A stretch of DNA of 64,000 nucleotides from DASRDB01 sp035652815 (lineage in GTDB: Bacteria > Chloroflexota > Ktedonobacteria > Ktedonobacterales > Ktedonobacteraceae). The position numbers were made by a program, and so were the translations under genes. The notes beneath the pieces are model-generated. The model saw only the letters and a program-made list of their open reading frames with translations. It was not told the origin of the DNA and did no database searches. This document shows, piece after piece, positions 25,550 to 34,128 of the stretch. The stretch covers positions 372,001 to 436,000 of the forward strand of contig DASRDB010000003.1 in the NCBI GenBank assembly GCA_035652815.1, written 5' to 3'. Position 1 is the stretch's first letter. The number at the start of each line of letters is the position of its first letter.

Positions 25550-26706
25550 AGATTGGTATCAACGCCCTGTTTTTTCGCTTTCTCGCGACGGGAAGCGGAC
25601 AATATTTAACCCACCTGCTTGAAGGGTTGGGCGAGATCGATTCCCAGAATAAGTACTACCTGTTCGGGCCAGATGCCATAAAGCAAGAGGGCGGGATTTT
25701 CGCCCGTTTTCCCTATATACAGGCAGCAATGCCGGGCTTCGCGACCCGCAATGCGCGTATCGAAAAGCTGGTCTGGGAACAGTGGAGCGCTCCCAAAGAA
25801 GCCCGTAAAGCAGGCGTCGATATCTTGCATGTCCCGTATTTCGCGCCGCCGTACTTTTCACGTGTGCCATGCGTCGTCACCATTCACGATGTTATTCCAT
25901 TGCGCCTGCCTGCCTATCGCGCGAGTCCCTTCATGCGCGCCTACCTGCAACTTGTCTCACGGGCCGCACATAGAGCCGCTATGGTTATCACCATCTCGCA
26001 ACACGCCAAACAGGACATCATGGACGCCTTGAAGATTCCGGCGGAGCGCATTCGCGTGATCTATGAAGCGGCAGGAGATGAGTACCGGCCAATCTCCGAT
26101 CCTGAAACGCTGGCAAGAGTACGCGCCAAATACGGCGTCGGCGAGCGTTTCATTTTCTACCTGGGCGGCCTCGATCAGCGCAAGAACGTACCCCAACTGG
26201 TGCGCGCCTTCGCCCATCTCTATTCACAAATGAAGGAACCGGGCCTGCAACTGCTGATCGCGGGCAATCCAGATAAACAACGTAGTCCGCTCTTCCCTGA
26301 TCCGCGTCCGGTTGCCGCTGATCTCGGTATGAGAGGCCAGATCATCTATCGCTTCATCGATGAAGAGGACAAGCCAGCAGTTTATAGCGCCGCCAGTCTC
26401 TTCGTCTTCCCCTCGCTCTACGAAGGCTTCGGCCTGGACCCACTTGAGGCCATGAAATGCGGCACGCCTGTTGTTTGTTCTAACCGCACCTCGTTGCCTG
26501 AAGTAGTGGGTGATGCCGCCCTTACCTTTGACCCGGATAACATTGGTCAAATGGTCGCAGCCATGCGCGAGCTGCTGACAGATGCTGACCTGGCCGCGAA
26601 ATTGCGCGAACGCTCATTGGAACGCGCTAAACAATTTAGCTGGCGCAAAACAGCCGCCGAAACGCTGGCGGTCTATGAAGAAGTCTATAAGAAAAGCAAG
26701 AAATAA
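25546..26706 (+). CDS. Glycosyltransferase family 4 (second of three)
   Basis: A 386-residue paralogue of the preceding enzyme. It begins MKIGINALFFRFLATGSGQY and shares VVTIHDVIPLRLPAYR, FIFYLGGLDQRKNVPQLVRA and the donor-site signature FPSLYEGFGLDPLEAMKCG. The start overlaps the upstream stop by four bases. The close similarity in layout suggests a local duplication followed by divergence. The sugar specificity is unknown. Confidence 0.92.
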   Translation: MKIGINALFFRFLATGSGQYLTHLLEGLGEIDSQNKYYLFGPDAIKQEGGIFARFPYIQAAMPGFATRNARIEKLVWEQWSAPKEARKAGVDILHVPYFAPPYFSRVPCVVTIHDVIPLRLPAYRASPFMRAYLQLVSRAAHRAAMVITISQHAKQDIMDALKIPAERIRVIYEAAGDEYRPISDPETLARVRAKYGVGERFIFYLGGLDQRKNVPQLVRAFAHLYSQMKEPGLQLLIAGNPDKQRSPLFPDPRPVAADLGMRGQIIYRFIDEEDKPAVYSAASLFVFPSLYEGFGLDPLEAMKCGTPVVCSNRTSLPEVVGDAALTFDPDNIGQMVAAMRELLTDADLAAKLRERSLERAKQFSWRKTAAETLAVYEEVYKKSKK

Positions 26707-26711
26707 AAGCT

Positions 26712-27827
26712 ATGCGTGTCTTAATGATCTCAAAGGCGCTGGTCGCAGGAACCTCGCAGCGCAAACTTGAAGAACTGGCGAAATGCCCAGATGTTGAACT
26801 AACCTTAGTGACGCCGCCTTACTGGAAAAGCGACGATGGCAGCAAGCAGCAGCTTGAACGGCTCTATACTTCCGGCTACAACATGATTGTTACGCCGATG
26901 GCGCTTAACGGCAATTTTCACCTGCATTTCTATCCGCAGCTTGGCCAAATAATGCGCAAGGTGCGACCAGACATCGTACATATCGACGAGGAGCCGTACA
27001 ACTTCGCCACTTATCAGGCAATGCGCCTCGCGCAGAAGATAAAGGCTCGCGCCCTCTTCTTCACATGGCAAAATCTCTACCGCAACTATCCGCCGCCCTT
27101 TCGCCAGATGGAACTCTACAACTATCATCACGCTAAAGCGGCTCTGGCAGGCAACCGCGAAGCCGCGGATATTCTCAAGCGCAAAGGCTATCGCGGCCCT
27201 ATCCATATCATCCCGCAGTTCGGCTTCGATACCGACATATATAAACGCACTACGCCGCGCCCGCCGCGCGCCTCAGGTTCACTATTTACGCTCGGCTTCC
27301 TGGGCCGCTTAGTCGAAAACAAAGGGCTTCCCACCATGATTGAAGCCCTCAGTAGCCTGCCCGATTATTGCCGCGTGGTCTTCATTGGACACGGCCCCAT
27401 GCAAAGCATCCTGGAAGAGCAGGCGAAACAGCTAGGTGTATCAGATCGGGTAGAGTTCAGAAGCGGCGTCCCAACCTACGAGGTGCCTCACGTGCTGCAA
27501 GAAATGGACGTGCTGGTACTACCCTCGCGCACGCGCTCCAACTGGAAAGAACAATTTGGCCGCGTCCTGGCCGAAGCGATGGCCTGCGAAACTCCCGTCA
27601 TCGGCTCCGACTCCGGCGAAATTCCCTATGTCATCGCCGACGCCGGGCTGGTCTTCCCCGAAGGCAACGCCTCGGAACTGAGCAAGCGCGTGCAACAGTT
27701 ACTCGACAGCCCCGAACTCTACGCCGAACTGGCGCAAAAAGGGCGACAACGAGTGCTTGAGAACTATACGCAGGAGCGCATAGCTCGCCAGACGTATGAG
27801 GTGTACCTGGAAATGCTAAAACATTAG
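26712..27827 (+). CDS. Glycosyltransferase family 4 (third of three)
   Basis: A 371-residue GT-B enzyme, more distant from the first two. The N-terminus is MRVLMISKALVAGTSQRKLEE. The donor domain has FTLGFLGRLVENKGLPTMIEA and the signature EQFGRVLAEAMACETPVIGSDSG. It starts 5 bases after the second enzyme, so all three are one transcription unit. Its 3' end overlaps the convergent lipoprotein gene by four bases, leaving no room for a conventional terminator between them. Confidence 0.92.
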   Translation: MRVLMISKALVAGTSQRKLEELAKCPDVELTLVTPPYWKSDDGSKQQLERLYTSGYNMIVTPMALNGNFHLHFYPQLGQIMRKVRPDIVHIDEEPYNFATYQAMRLAQKIKARALFFTWQNLYRNYPPPFRQMELYNYHHAKAALAGNREAADILKRKGYRGPIHIIPQFGFDTDIYKRTTPRPPRASGSLFTLGFLGRLVENKGLPTMIEALSSLPDYCRVVFIGHGPMQSILEEQAKQLGVSDRVEFRSGVPTYEVPHVLQEMDVLVLPSRTRSNWKEQFGRVLAEAMACETPVIGSDSGEIPYVIADAGLVFPEGNASELSKRVQQLLDSPELYAELAQKGRQRVLENYTQERIARQTYEVYLEMLKH

Positions 27828-29797
27828 CAAGCTGCCTGATAAGGCGCATCAACCGATTTCACCCCAGACAACGATTGCAATTGCTGTCGCCAGATCACCG
27901 CCGAGTTAAAGGACGTCGCGAGGATTAACGCGTGAGCCTGGCTAAAGGATTGCTCCTGGCCTATCGTATTCCAGGTCGGCTTCTTTCCTTGCGCTCGCGC
28001 CTGCTCGTAGCATGGGTTTGCTAAGCGCAGGCCCAGGTCGTTGACAGCATCGACCGCGCTATCATAGCTGGTTGCATCCTGAAAGGTGACACGCAGATAC
28101 GTCACGGGCGCATCTGGCCCAAGATAGGCGGGCTTATTCGGGTCGTACCTCATGTTCGGGCAGCTATGCGGTCCCATCACCTGGGTCTCTATCACTCCCG
28201 GCGTTGTCTGAAGGCGCTCGAGCCAGAGCGGAGCCGAGGCCACTGTCGCGGACACAGTCAACCAGTTTGGAGAACTATAATACGACTTTCCACCTTGCGG
28301 CACCCACTGTACAGTACACTCTGCAACGGTTTGTAGCCCCAGGTCGGTAATGATACGAATCGCCTGCGTATACGAAACGGAGTCCGCGAAATGAATGCTT
28401 GCGGCATAAGCCAATGTCTGCGGAACAGCAAGCTCCTGAATAGTATATCGCCATAACACGTGTCCATCACTCTCGCTTATGGCCTCGACCACGCCAGTAG
28501 TCGTACTGGCATAGACCATGCCATCACCAACTATATCTGGCACCGCGTTCGTCATCTCTACGTCATGATGGTCAATATCGCGCTTCCACAACACCGAACC
28601 ATCACTACTGTTGAGCGTGATGATACCTTGTGGAGTGTTGACAATAACGTGACCATCAGCCAGCAACACATCGCCAAAGACGTTTATGCTGTTCTGCTGC
28701 CAGATTGTTCCCCCATCGCTCGTTCGCAGCGCCAATACTCCATTGACATTCCCATCAATGTAGATCACTCCATTCGAGAGAACAGGTATGTTCAGCAGCG
28801 GGCCAGGATTTGCGCCAAGCTGCTTGCTCCATAGTTGCTTTCCATCACTTGCCCGCAATGCATAGAGCGATTGGCTCTCCAACTGCATATCTTTTCCCAC
28901 CGCATACACCGCACCATTCCAGTAGACCGGGGCCGATGGCACTGGTACGGCATCTCCAGGTGGCGAAGCAGGCCGCCCCACATGCCACAACACTTTTCCA
29001 TCATTTACCCGCACTGCATATACACTCGCGTGATTGGTGCCAACATAAACTACCCCGGCTACCTCGCTTGACACTCCATACGCATAGCCATCACCTCTGG
29101 CTATAGGAAGTTGCCATAATCCATGCCCGTCACTTTCACGTAAGGCCGTAATGTACTCGCTAAAATCCGGCCCGATGCCCTGTATTTCAGCGTAATACAC
29201 AACGCTATTGCCAGCATTGAGCAGTCCCGGCGTTGATGCATGAGCCGTATACGTCCAGAGCAGTGTGCCATTTGAGGCTTGCAAGGCGAGCAATTGAGCC
29301 GTATTCGTGGTGGAATTAGAGGCGGTTCCCAGTAACACTACCCCGCCATCCACCAGTTGCGTAGAAATATAGTTATTCAGAGGATAGCGCCAGAGCAAAC
29401 GACCGGTAGCAGCATTCAGCGCAAAAGCGACTGCTGTTGTATCCGCGTTGGCATGCGCATATATGACCCCATTAACGACCCTTGCTATGCTGACCGGCTC
29501 TCCTGCTTTATACTGCCAGCGCACCCGTCCATCTGTGCCGTTAAGCGCATAGAGCCTGCCATTATCGGAGCCGACATAATCCACGCCGTTACTCGTCACC
29601 ATCGATTCCCAATGTCCATCCGGTAAAGGTTGCGGCTTGCCATCGTTACCGGGTTCGGGAGTCATTCCTGTTCCCTGCGGTATATTCTGCCCATTGGTCG
29701 CTGGTAACCCATTATTTCCACATGACGCCAGCACAACCAGGATACAGAACAAAAATAGACAATAAAGAGGTTTTCTTTGCATGTAATAGCGGCCCAT
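27824..29797 (-). CDS. PQQ-type beta-propeller lipoprotein
   Basis: A 657-residue exported lipoprotein. The signal peptide ends in the lipobox VVLASC, and a Pro/Asn/Gly-rich spacer follows. Residues about 60-450 hold repeated propeller blades with the pattern YALNGTDGRVRWQYKAGEP or similar (LxALxxSDGxxLWxY). This is the PQQ-repeat family, also seen in BamB-like and quinoprotein folds. No cofactor residues can be assigned. The last 190 residues contain two related units (FADSVSYTQAIRIITDLGLQ and FQDATSYDSAVDAVNDLGLR), each ending near LERLQTTPGV or LQSLSGVKSV. They look like a small duplicated alpha/beta module of unknown role. Start ATG 29797 has a strong GGAGGG site. Confidence 0.85.
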   Translation of the reverse strand: MGRYYMQRKPLYCLFLFCILVVLASCGNNGLPATNGQNIPQGTGMTPEPGNDGKPQPLPDGHWESMVTSNGVDYVGSDNGRLYALNGTDGRVRWQYKAGEPVSIARVVNGVIYAHANADTTAVAFALNAATGRLLWRYPLNNYISTQLVDGGVVLLGTASNSTTNTAQLLALQASNGTLLWTYTAHASTPGLLNAGNSVVYYAEIQGIGPDFSEYITALRESDGHGLWQLPIARGDGYAYGVSSEVAGVVYVGTNHASVYAVRVNDGKVLWHVGRPASPPGDAVPVPSAPVYWNGAVYAVGKDMQLESQSLYALRASDGKQLWSKQLGANPGPLLNIPVLSNGVIYIDGNVNGVLALRTSDGGTIWQQNSINVFGDVLLADGHVIVNTPQGIITLNSSDGSVLWKRDIDHHDVEMTNAVPDIVGDGMVYASTTTGVVEAISESDGHVLWRYTIQELAVPQTLAYAASIHFADSVSYTQAIRIITDLGLQTVAECTVQWVPQGGKSYYSSPNWLTVSATVASAPLWLERLQTTPGVIETQVMGPHSCPNMRYDPNKPAYLGPDAPVTYLRVTFQDATSYDSAVDAVNDLGLRLANPCYEQARAQGKKPTWNTIGQEQSFSQAHALILATSFNSAVIWRQQLQSLSGVKSVDAPYQAAC

Positions 29798-29893
29798 CTT
29801 GCCCTCCGTAGGTAAAGTAATTCCAGGGGCTTTTTCTGAAAGACGCTAACTGCCGCGCTTTTGTTCCCAGCAATTGATGAATGCTTACGAAAT

Positions 29894-29975
29894 AATCTGT
29901 ACGTGATTGATCGCGTCCGCATGGCCTAAATTGGCGCGAGGGGCCGGGACGCGATCAATCACGCCCCTACAGATT
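29894..29975. repeat. Palindromic repeat family B, copy 2
   Basis: The right arm reads GGACGCGATCAATCACGCCC and then CTACAGATT, ending at 29975. The left arm starting at 29894 is the inverse but lacks a few bases of the GGGGC segment. The copy lies between the divergent lipoprotein gene and the small coiled-coil gene. Confidence 0.82.
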
Positions 29976-30085
29976 ATGCCTTCTTCTTTTAAAGAACCGA
30001 TTTGAAACCTTCCCCCAATTAGCAGCGTGTAGTATAGTTAGAGAAGAAGCCGAAGGTACGTTCACGGAAGCTAAGGAGTAAGGAA

Positions 30086-30329
30086 ATGAGCAACTTCGAC
30101 TGTTCCATGATCGAACAGCGCATCAGCGAACACCAGCTCTACATGAGTACCAGCCAGGATCAACTCAACAAGCTTGACCCCCCAGGACCCTGACCTCAAA
30201 AATAAACAGGACGCCCTGAAGCGCAAACTGGATAACCTGAACGAGCAATTGGGCCTGCTCCAAAACGCCTTGGGTGATTGCCAGCAGGGGAAAGGAACCA
30301 ATCTGCCCTCATTTGAAACCTCCGAATAA
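30086..30329 (+). pseudogene. Small coiled-coil protein gene split by a one-base frameshift
   Basis: ATG 30086 follows an AAGGAG site. The frame encodes MSNFDCSMIEQRISEHQLYM and runs to a stop after 36 codons. The six C at 30178-30183 are the likely fault. With five C the frame would continue as LDPQDPDLKNKQDALKRKL and then LDNLNEQLGLLQNALGDC, to a stop at 30327-30329, giving about 80 residues. The restored protein has heptad-like leucines and charged residues, so a coiled coil is likely. I do not recognise a family. The lesion could be a real mutation, a sequencing error in a homopolymer, or a site of slippage. Confidence 0.7.
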
Positions 30330-30361
30330 AAGGCGATTTTATCTACTCCCAAAGTGAAGAT

Positions 30362-30766
30362 ATGAACAAGGAAGCGCACCCTCTCCCGCGTACTGCTATT
30401 GCTCAAGGGGCTATCATTAGTGTCATCTCAGGTGGGCTAAGCCTGATATGTGCCTTTCTCGCTCTAGCTATCGCAATTGCGGTAATGAAAGCGGGCATTT
30501 TAACCTACATCCAGGCTGGTCGCGAATACCTGTATCCCTTATTCTGGCTGCTCTGGTTGCTGCCCCCAATCGCAACCATCAGCTATAGCTCATACATCAA
30601 GAGGCTCAGCAAGAACCTGGCAGCGGCGCAAAGGCAACATACTCTCGCCCAAATTGGCTTCGTGACTGGCTGCTTGAGCCTCGCCCTCACAGCAACTGTT
30701 GCATTAGCCGAAATAGTGCTTTTCTTCCAGACATCAGGATGTATGGGGCCTGGGGCATGCTCTTAA
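30362..30766 (+). CDS. Hypothetical four-helix membrane protein
   Basis: A 134-residue protein with about four hydrophobic segments: IISVISGGLSLICAFLALAI, IQAGREYLYPLFWLLWLLPP (partly amphipathic), a short polar loop with KRLSKNLAAAQRQHT, and LAQIGFVTGCLSLALTATVA. The C-terminus has two cysteines (SGCMGPGACS). No family is recognised. It lies 32 bases after the frameshifted small gene and may be cotranscribed with it. Confidence 0.6.
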   Translation: MNKEAHPLPRTAIAQGAIISVISGGLSLICAFLALAIAIAVMKAGILTYIQAGREYLYPLFWLLWLLPPIATISYSSYIKRLSKNLAAAQRQHTLAQIGFVTGCLSLALTATVALAEIVLFFQTSGCMGPGACS

Positions 30767-30789
30767 GAAGAGCAATTAAAGAAGTAAAC

Positions 30790-30818
30790 TTGACATATAG
30801 GTAATACCCACTTATAAA
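30790..30818 (+). promoter_or_regulatory. Promoter of the S9 peptidase gene
   Basis: TTGACA (30790-30795) and TATAAA (30813-30818) lie 17 bases apart. The expected start near 30825 gives an untranslated leader of about 130 bases before ATG 30955, which is longer than usual in this window. Confidence 0.75.
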
Positions 30819-30954
30819 TTTCCTATATGTTCTTCAATGCCGCATACATGCTAGCAGAAGAAATTTCTCAAATTTATAGTTGGGACAGAGATTTCGACAA
30901 GCTAGATGGGATTACCCGTGTAGAACCAAACTTTCTAGATGAGAAAGGAAGCAT

Positions 30955-32808
30955 ATGACCAATACAAACACTACCCCTGTTCCGCTGATTCCACGTTCAG
31001 TCCTCTTTGGCAACCCGGAGAGAGCCAATCCGCAGATTTCGCCGGATGGCACGCGATTGGCCTACCTGGCTCCAGTAAATGATGTGCTGAATGTCTGGGT
31101 GGGAACGCCTGGGCAACAGGACTTTCGGCCTGTGACAGGCGACACCGAGCGCGGCATTCGCATCTATTTCTGGGGTGAGGATAACCGCCACATCCTCTAT
31201 CTCCAGGACATTCAGGGCAACGAAAACTGGCAACTCTTCGCGACGGATATTGAGAGCGGCGAAACACGCGCCCTCACGCCCTTTGAAAATGTGCAGGCCC
31301 GCGTTATCGCCCATGACAAGCACTTCCCCAATGAATTGCTGCTCGGCCTGAACCGCGACAACCCGCAGATTCACGATGTCTACCACCTCGATCTGACCAC
31401 AGGCGAATTGACGCTCAACACTAAAAATCCTGGCAATATCATTGGCTGGCTTGCCGATGCCAATTTCCAGGTGCGCGCCGCACTGGCAATGCAGCCCGAC
31501 AGCAGCAACGTCCTGCTGGTGCGAGATACCACAGAGGCCGAGTGGCGACCGCTACTCACCTGGGGGCCAGAGGATAACCAGACTAGCGGCCCGGTAGGCT
31601 TCACCCTGGATGGCAAAGCGCTCTACCTGGAAGATTCGCGTGGTGTCAATGCCGGTCGGCTGGTCAAGATGGACATTGCAACAGGCTCGATCACCGTTAT
31701 TGCGGAAGACCCGGAGTACGATGTAGCAGCCGTGATGGCCAACGAGGATACCCACGAGATACAGGCCGTCGCCTTCAACAAAGAGCGCGTCGAATGGGTA
31801 GTGCTGGATGACTCCATCCGCGATGATTTCGCCTATCTAAGCGGCGTGCATCGCGGCGACTTCTCCATCCTCAGCCGCGACAACGCCGATCAGACCTGGA
31901 TTGTGGCCTATACCGTCGATAACGGTCCCGTGCCTTACTATCTTTATGATCGTAGCATGCGCACCGCTACCTACCTCTTCGACAACCAGCCCGAACTTGA
32001 TCGCTATACCCTTGCCGAGATGCAGCCTATTTCCTATACCGCCCGCGATGGCCTGACCATTCATGGCTACCTGACCCTGCCGCCCTGGGGTGAGCGGCGC
32101 AATCTGCCGATGGTGGTCTACGTTCACGGCGGCCCCTGGGCGCGTGATAGCTGGGGCTTCCGACCAGACGCGCAATGGTTCGCCAATCGCGGCTATGCCT
32201 GCCTGCAAATCAACTATCGCGGCTCGATGGGCTACGGTAAGAACTTCATGAACGCGGGCAACCGCGAATGGGGGGCCAAAATGCACGATGACCTCGTAGA
32301 CGGCGTGCAGTGGGCTATCCAGCAGGGCATTGCCGATCCCGAGCGAGTAGCAATCTTCGGCGGTTCCTACGGCGGTTACGCGGCACTTGTCGGGGCGACC
32401 TTCACGCCTGATCTGTTCCGTTGCGCGGTCGATATTGTCGGCCCCAGCAACCTCATCACGCTTATCAAAACGATCCCGCCCTACTGGGCTCCGATGGTCT
32501 CCGTCTTCCACCAAAGGGTAGGCAATCCTGATACGGAAGAGGAGTTCCTGAAATCGCGCTCGCCCCTCTTCCACGTTGACCGCATCAAAATACCCTTGCT
32601 CATCGCACAAGGAGCTAATGATCCTCGCGTCAAGCAGGCCGAATCTGAACAAATCGTAGCCGCCCTCAAAGAAAAGGGTCTCGACTACGACTACATGCTC
32701 TTCCCCGACGAAGGACACGGTTTCGCCAAACCCGAAAACCGCCTCAAATTCTTCGCCGAGGCAGAGAAGTTTTTGGCGAAACATCTTGGTGGGCGTTTCG
32801 AGGAATAA
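30955..32808 (+). CDS. S9-family prolyl oligopeptidase / acylaminoacyl peptidase-like
   Basis: A 617-residue serine peptidase. The N-terminal part (about 1-350) is a beta-propeller with repeats such as ISPDGTRLAYLAPVNDV. The C-terminal alpha/beta hydrolase domain has nucleophile S471 in GGSYGGYAAL, D556 in QGANDPRV and H588 in PDEGHGFAKPENR. The GGPWARDSWGF oxyanion region is also typical. No signal peptide is seen, so it is probably cytoplasmic and cleaves short peptides or removes N-terminal residues. The AAGGAAG site lies before ATG 30955. It has its own promoter and is separate from its neighbours. Confidence 0.93.
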   Translation: MTNTNTTPVPLIPRSVLFGNPERANPQISPDGTRLAYLAPVNDVLNVWVGTPGQQDFRPVTGDTERGIRIYFWGEDNRHILYLQDIQGNENWQLFATDIESGETRALTPFENVQARVIAHDKHFPNELLLGLNRDNPQIHDVYHLDLTTGELTLNTKNPGNIIGWLADANFQVRAALAMQPDSSNVLLVRDTTEAEWRPLLTWGPEDNQTSGPVGFTLDGKALYLEDSRGVNAGRLVKMDIATGSITVIAEDPEYDVAAVMANEDTHEIQAVAFNKERVEWVVLDDSIRDDFAYLSGVHRGDFSILSRDNADQTWIVAYTVDNGPVPYYLYDRSMRTATYLFDNQPELDRYTLAEMQPISYTARDGLTIHGYLTLPPWGERRNLPMVVYVHGGPWARDSWGFRPDAQWFANRGYACLQINYRGSMGYGKNFMNAGNREWGAKMHDDLVDGVQWAIQQGIADPERVAIFGGSYGGYAALVGATFTPDLFRCAVDIVGPSNLITLIKTIPPYWAPMVSVFHQRVGNPDTEEEFLKSRSPLFHVDRIKIPLLIAQGANDPRVKQAESEQIVAALKEKGLDYDYMLFPDEGHGFAKPENRLKFFAEAEKFLAKHLGGRFEE

Positions 32809-32846
32809 AAAAAGTAGGAGAAGGCCAACCACTGGCCTTCTCCTAC
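32807..32846 (-). terminator. Intrinsic terminator of the D12 methyltransferase gene
   Basis: A 14-bp perfect stem has arms GTAGGAGAAGGCCA (32814-32827) and TGGCCTTCTCCTAC (32833-32846) around a 5-base loop. Read on the minus strand, a T7 run follows at 32813-32807, inside the end of the convergent peptidase gene. It begins 3 bases after the methyltransferase stop codon. On the plus strand it may also slow transcripts of the peptidase gene. Confidence 0.88.
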
Positions 32847-32848
32847 GC

Positions 32849-33574
32849 TTATACGCCGTAACGTTCAGTCTTCCAGCCAGCAAAGATTTCGCCTTTCTTT
32901 CCAGGGGCTATATAGGGCGGATCAATAAAGAAGATGGCATCAGGATGTTCTACATATTCCTGCATGATCGTCATTCCATCTCCCTGAATAAAGGAAATAG
33001 CATCTTTGATACGCACAATCTCTCGTATACGCTTTTCAAGTGTTGCTGGATACCAACGCGATTTCATACCTTTTCCACCTTCCCCATTTTTAATGCGCCC
33101 TGCTCCCGGTGCCAATATACCACCGCGATTAATGCGATTCCTCAGAATCGTCCTGAAGGCCTGCTCTTCTGGAGTGAGGTTGGTTTTTGCCAAAAACGCC
33201 TCTACGTTTTCACCGGTCAACTCAAAAGAAAGCAGAGCCTGGGCAATCCATGAACTCTGTCCCTCATCTAAAATTGCTTGCCACACCGCCGTCACATCCT
33301 CATCTATTTCTACCATAATTACCTGATCCGCATACTTTTCCGCCGCAACAGTCAGGCTCACAATTCCCCCGCCTGCAAACGGCTCAATAAAACGCACAGA
33401 GCGAACGGGAAGCAGGCCCTTCTCTTGCCGTATTTGAGGAGAAAGCCAGCGCCTAACATATGGAACCAACCACGTTTTGCCGCCTGGATACCGGAAAGGA
33501 CTACGCTGGGGTACGCTTGCCACGTTTACAATATGCTCACAAGATAAATTATTAAATAATGAGAGTTGCTGCAT
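32849..33574 (-). CDS. D12-class DNA adenine methyltransferase, short C-terminus
   Basis: About 241 residues of a Dam-like alpha-class N6-adenine methyltransferase. SPFRYPGGKTWL and RFIEPFAGGGIVSL are the AdoMet-binding motifs, and FFIDPPYIAPG is the catalytic DPPY motif. In most D12 enzymes 40-70 residues follow DPPY; here only about 20 do, ending GWKTERYGV. A perfect terminator directly after the stop argues that this end is not a random break, so either a natural short form or an old deletion is possible. ATG 33574 is preferred over TTG 33586 because GAGGG precedes it. No endonuclease gene is adjacent, so it may be an orphan methylase. Codons are more AT-rich than in the peptidase gene. 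Confidence 0.85.
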   Translation of the reverse strand: MQQLSLFNNLSCEHIVNVASVPQRSPFRYPGGKTWLVPYVRRWLSPQIRQEKGLLPVRSVRFIEPFAGGGIVSLTVAAEKYADQVIMVEIDEDVTAVWQAILDEGQSSWIAQALLSFELTGENVEAFLAKTNLTPEEQAFRTILRNRINRGGILAPGAGRIKNGEGGKGMKSRWYPATLEKRIREIVRIKDAISFIQGDGMTIMQEYVEHPDAIFFIDPPYIAPGKKGEIFAGWKTERYGV

Positions 33575-33849
33575 AGATGCCCTCAACGTATATATCTCTC
33601 AAAATAGAGCGGTCGTTTAGATATCTTCATTGCTCATTATATCTGATACAGTTGGAGCATCAGGTGAACTTTCCCGCTCCAATTTCTCATCCAGCTTCTC
33701 CTGACCTGGTCAGTTTACAGAATGCATTGCAAAAGCCTTTAAAGTTCATTTTTGCATGCAGCAATAGATACAAACCTTCTTGTTTGCTACCTCCGTAATG
33801 AGATTCAGAAAATATAAGTACCTCCTACGGAAAAAGAGCGAAAATCTCT

Positions 33850-33880
33850 TGACAAACGAAAATCTTTATATAATATAAAG
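33850..33880 (+). promoter_or_regulatory. Candidate promoter of the modified-peptide operon
   Basis: A perfect TTGACA (33850-33855) is followed by the AT-rich stretch TATATAATATAAA. Within it, TATAAT (33870-33875) gives a 14-base spacer and TATAAA (33875-33880) a 19-base spacer; neither is ideal. The site is likely but the exact -10 is unsure. Confidence 0.55.
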
Positions 33881-33989
33881 ATACAGAAACAAGATAATTA
33901 ACACTACAACTAATTTAGATCCTCATACGCGGTTAGACACAAGAAATAGCAGCAGACGTTGTCTGACAAAGAGGTAAGGGGGCGGGTAT

Positions 33990-34057
33990 ATCTCACTACA
34001 GGGAAATGTGGAGTAGCCAAAGTCATAAGGCTGTCATTTCTAACCCTATAGTGAGAT
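33990..34057 (+). promoter_or_regulatory. Inverted repeat in the leader of the modified-peptide operon
   Basis: ATCTCACTACAGGG (33990-34003) pairs with CCCTATAGTGAGAT (34044-34057) in 13 of 14 positions, with a 40-base loop. It lies 71 bases before the precursor gene and after the candidate promoter. No T-run follows, so it is not a simple terminator. It may be an RNA switch element, an RNA-stabilising hairpin for the precursor, or paired protein sites. Confidence 0.6.
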
Positions 34058-34128
34058 GCTGCTACAACTGAAGAAAGGCTTTTTCTGTCGGTGTCAAGCT
34101 GTAATTCATCCAGGAAAGGAGGTTAACA

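Larger units (their letters stand above)
33575..34128. other. Control region upstream of the modified-peptide gene cluster
   Basis: This 554-bp AT-rich region holds no convincing gene. A 73-codon frame at 33577-33798 lacks a ribosome site and family features. It contains a candidate promoter (33850-33880), a long-range inverted repeat (33990-34057) and the consensus ribosome site AAAGGAGGT just before ATG 34129. The promoter is about 250 bases upstream of the precursor start, so the leader RNA is long. Confidence 0.6.

Noticed and set aside
31837..32883. 348-codon minus-strand frame opposite the S9 peptidase gene
   Set aside because: It is antisense to the catalytic domain of a clear peptidase and crosses the methyltransferase terminator.
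33577..33798. 73-codon plus-strand frame upstream of the peptide cluster
   Set aside because: No ribosome site, no family features and irregular composition; considered as a second precursor but it lacks repeats and a recognition segment.
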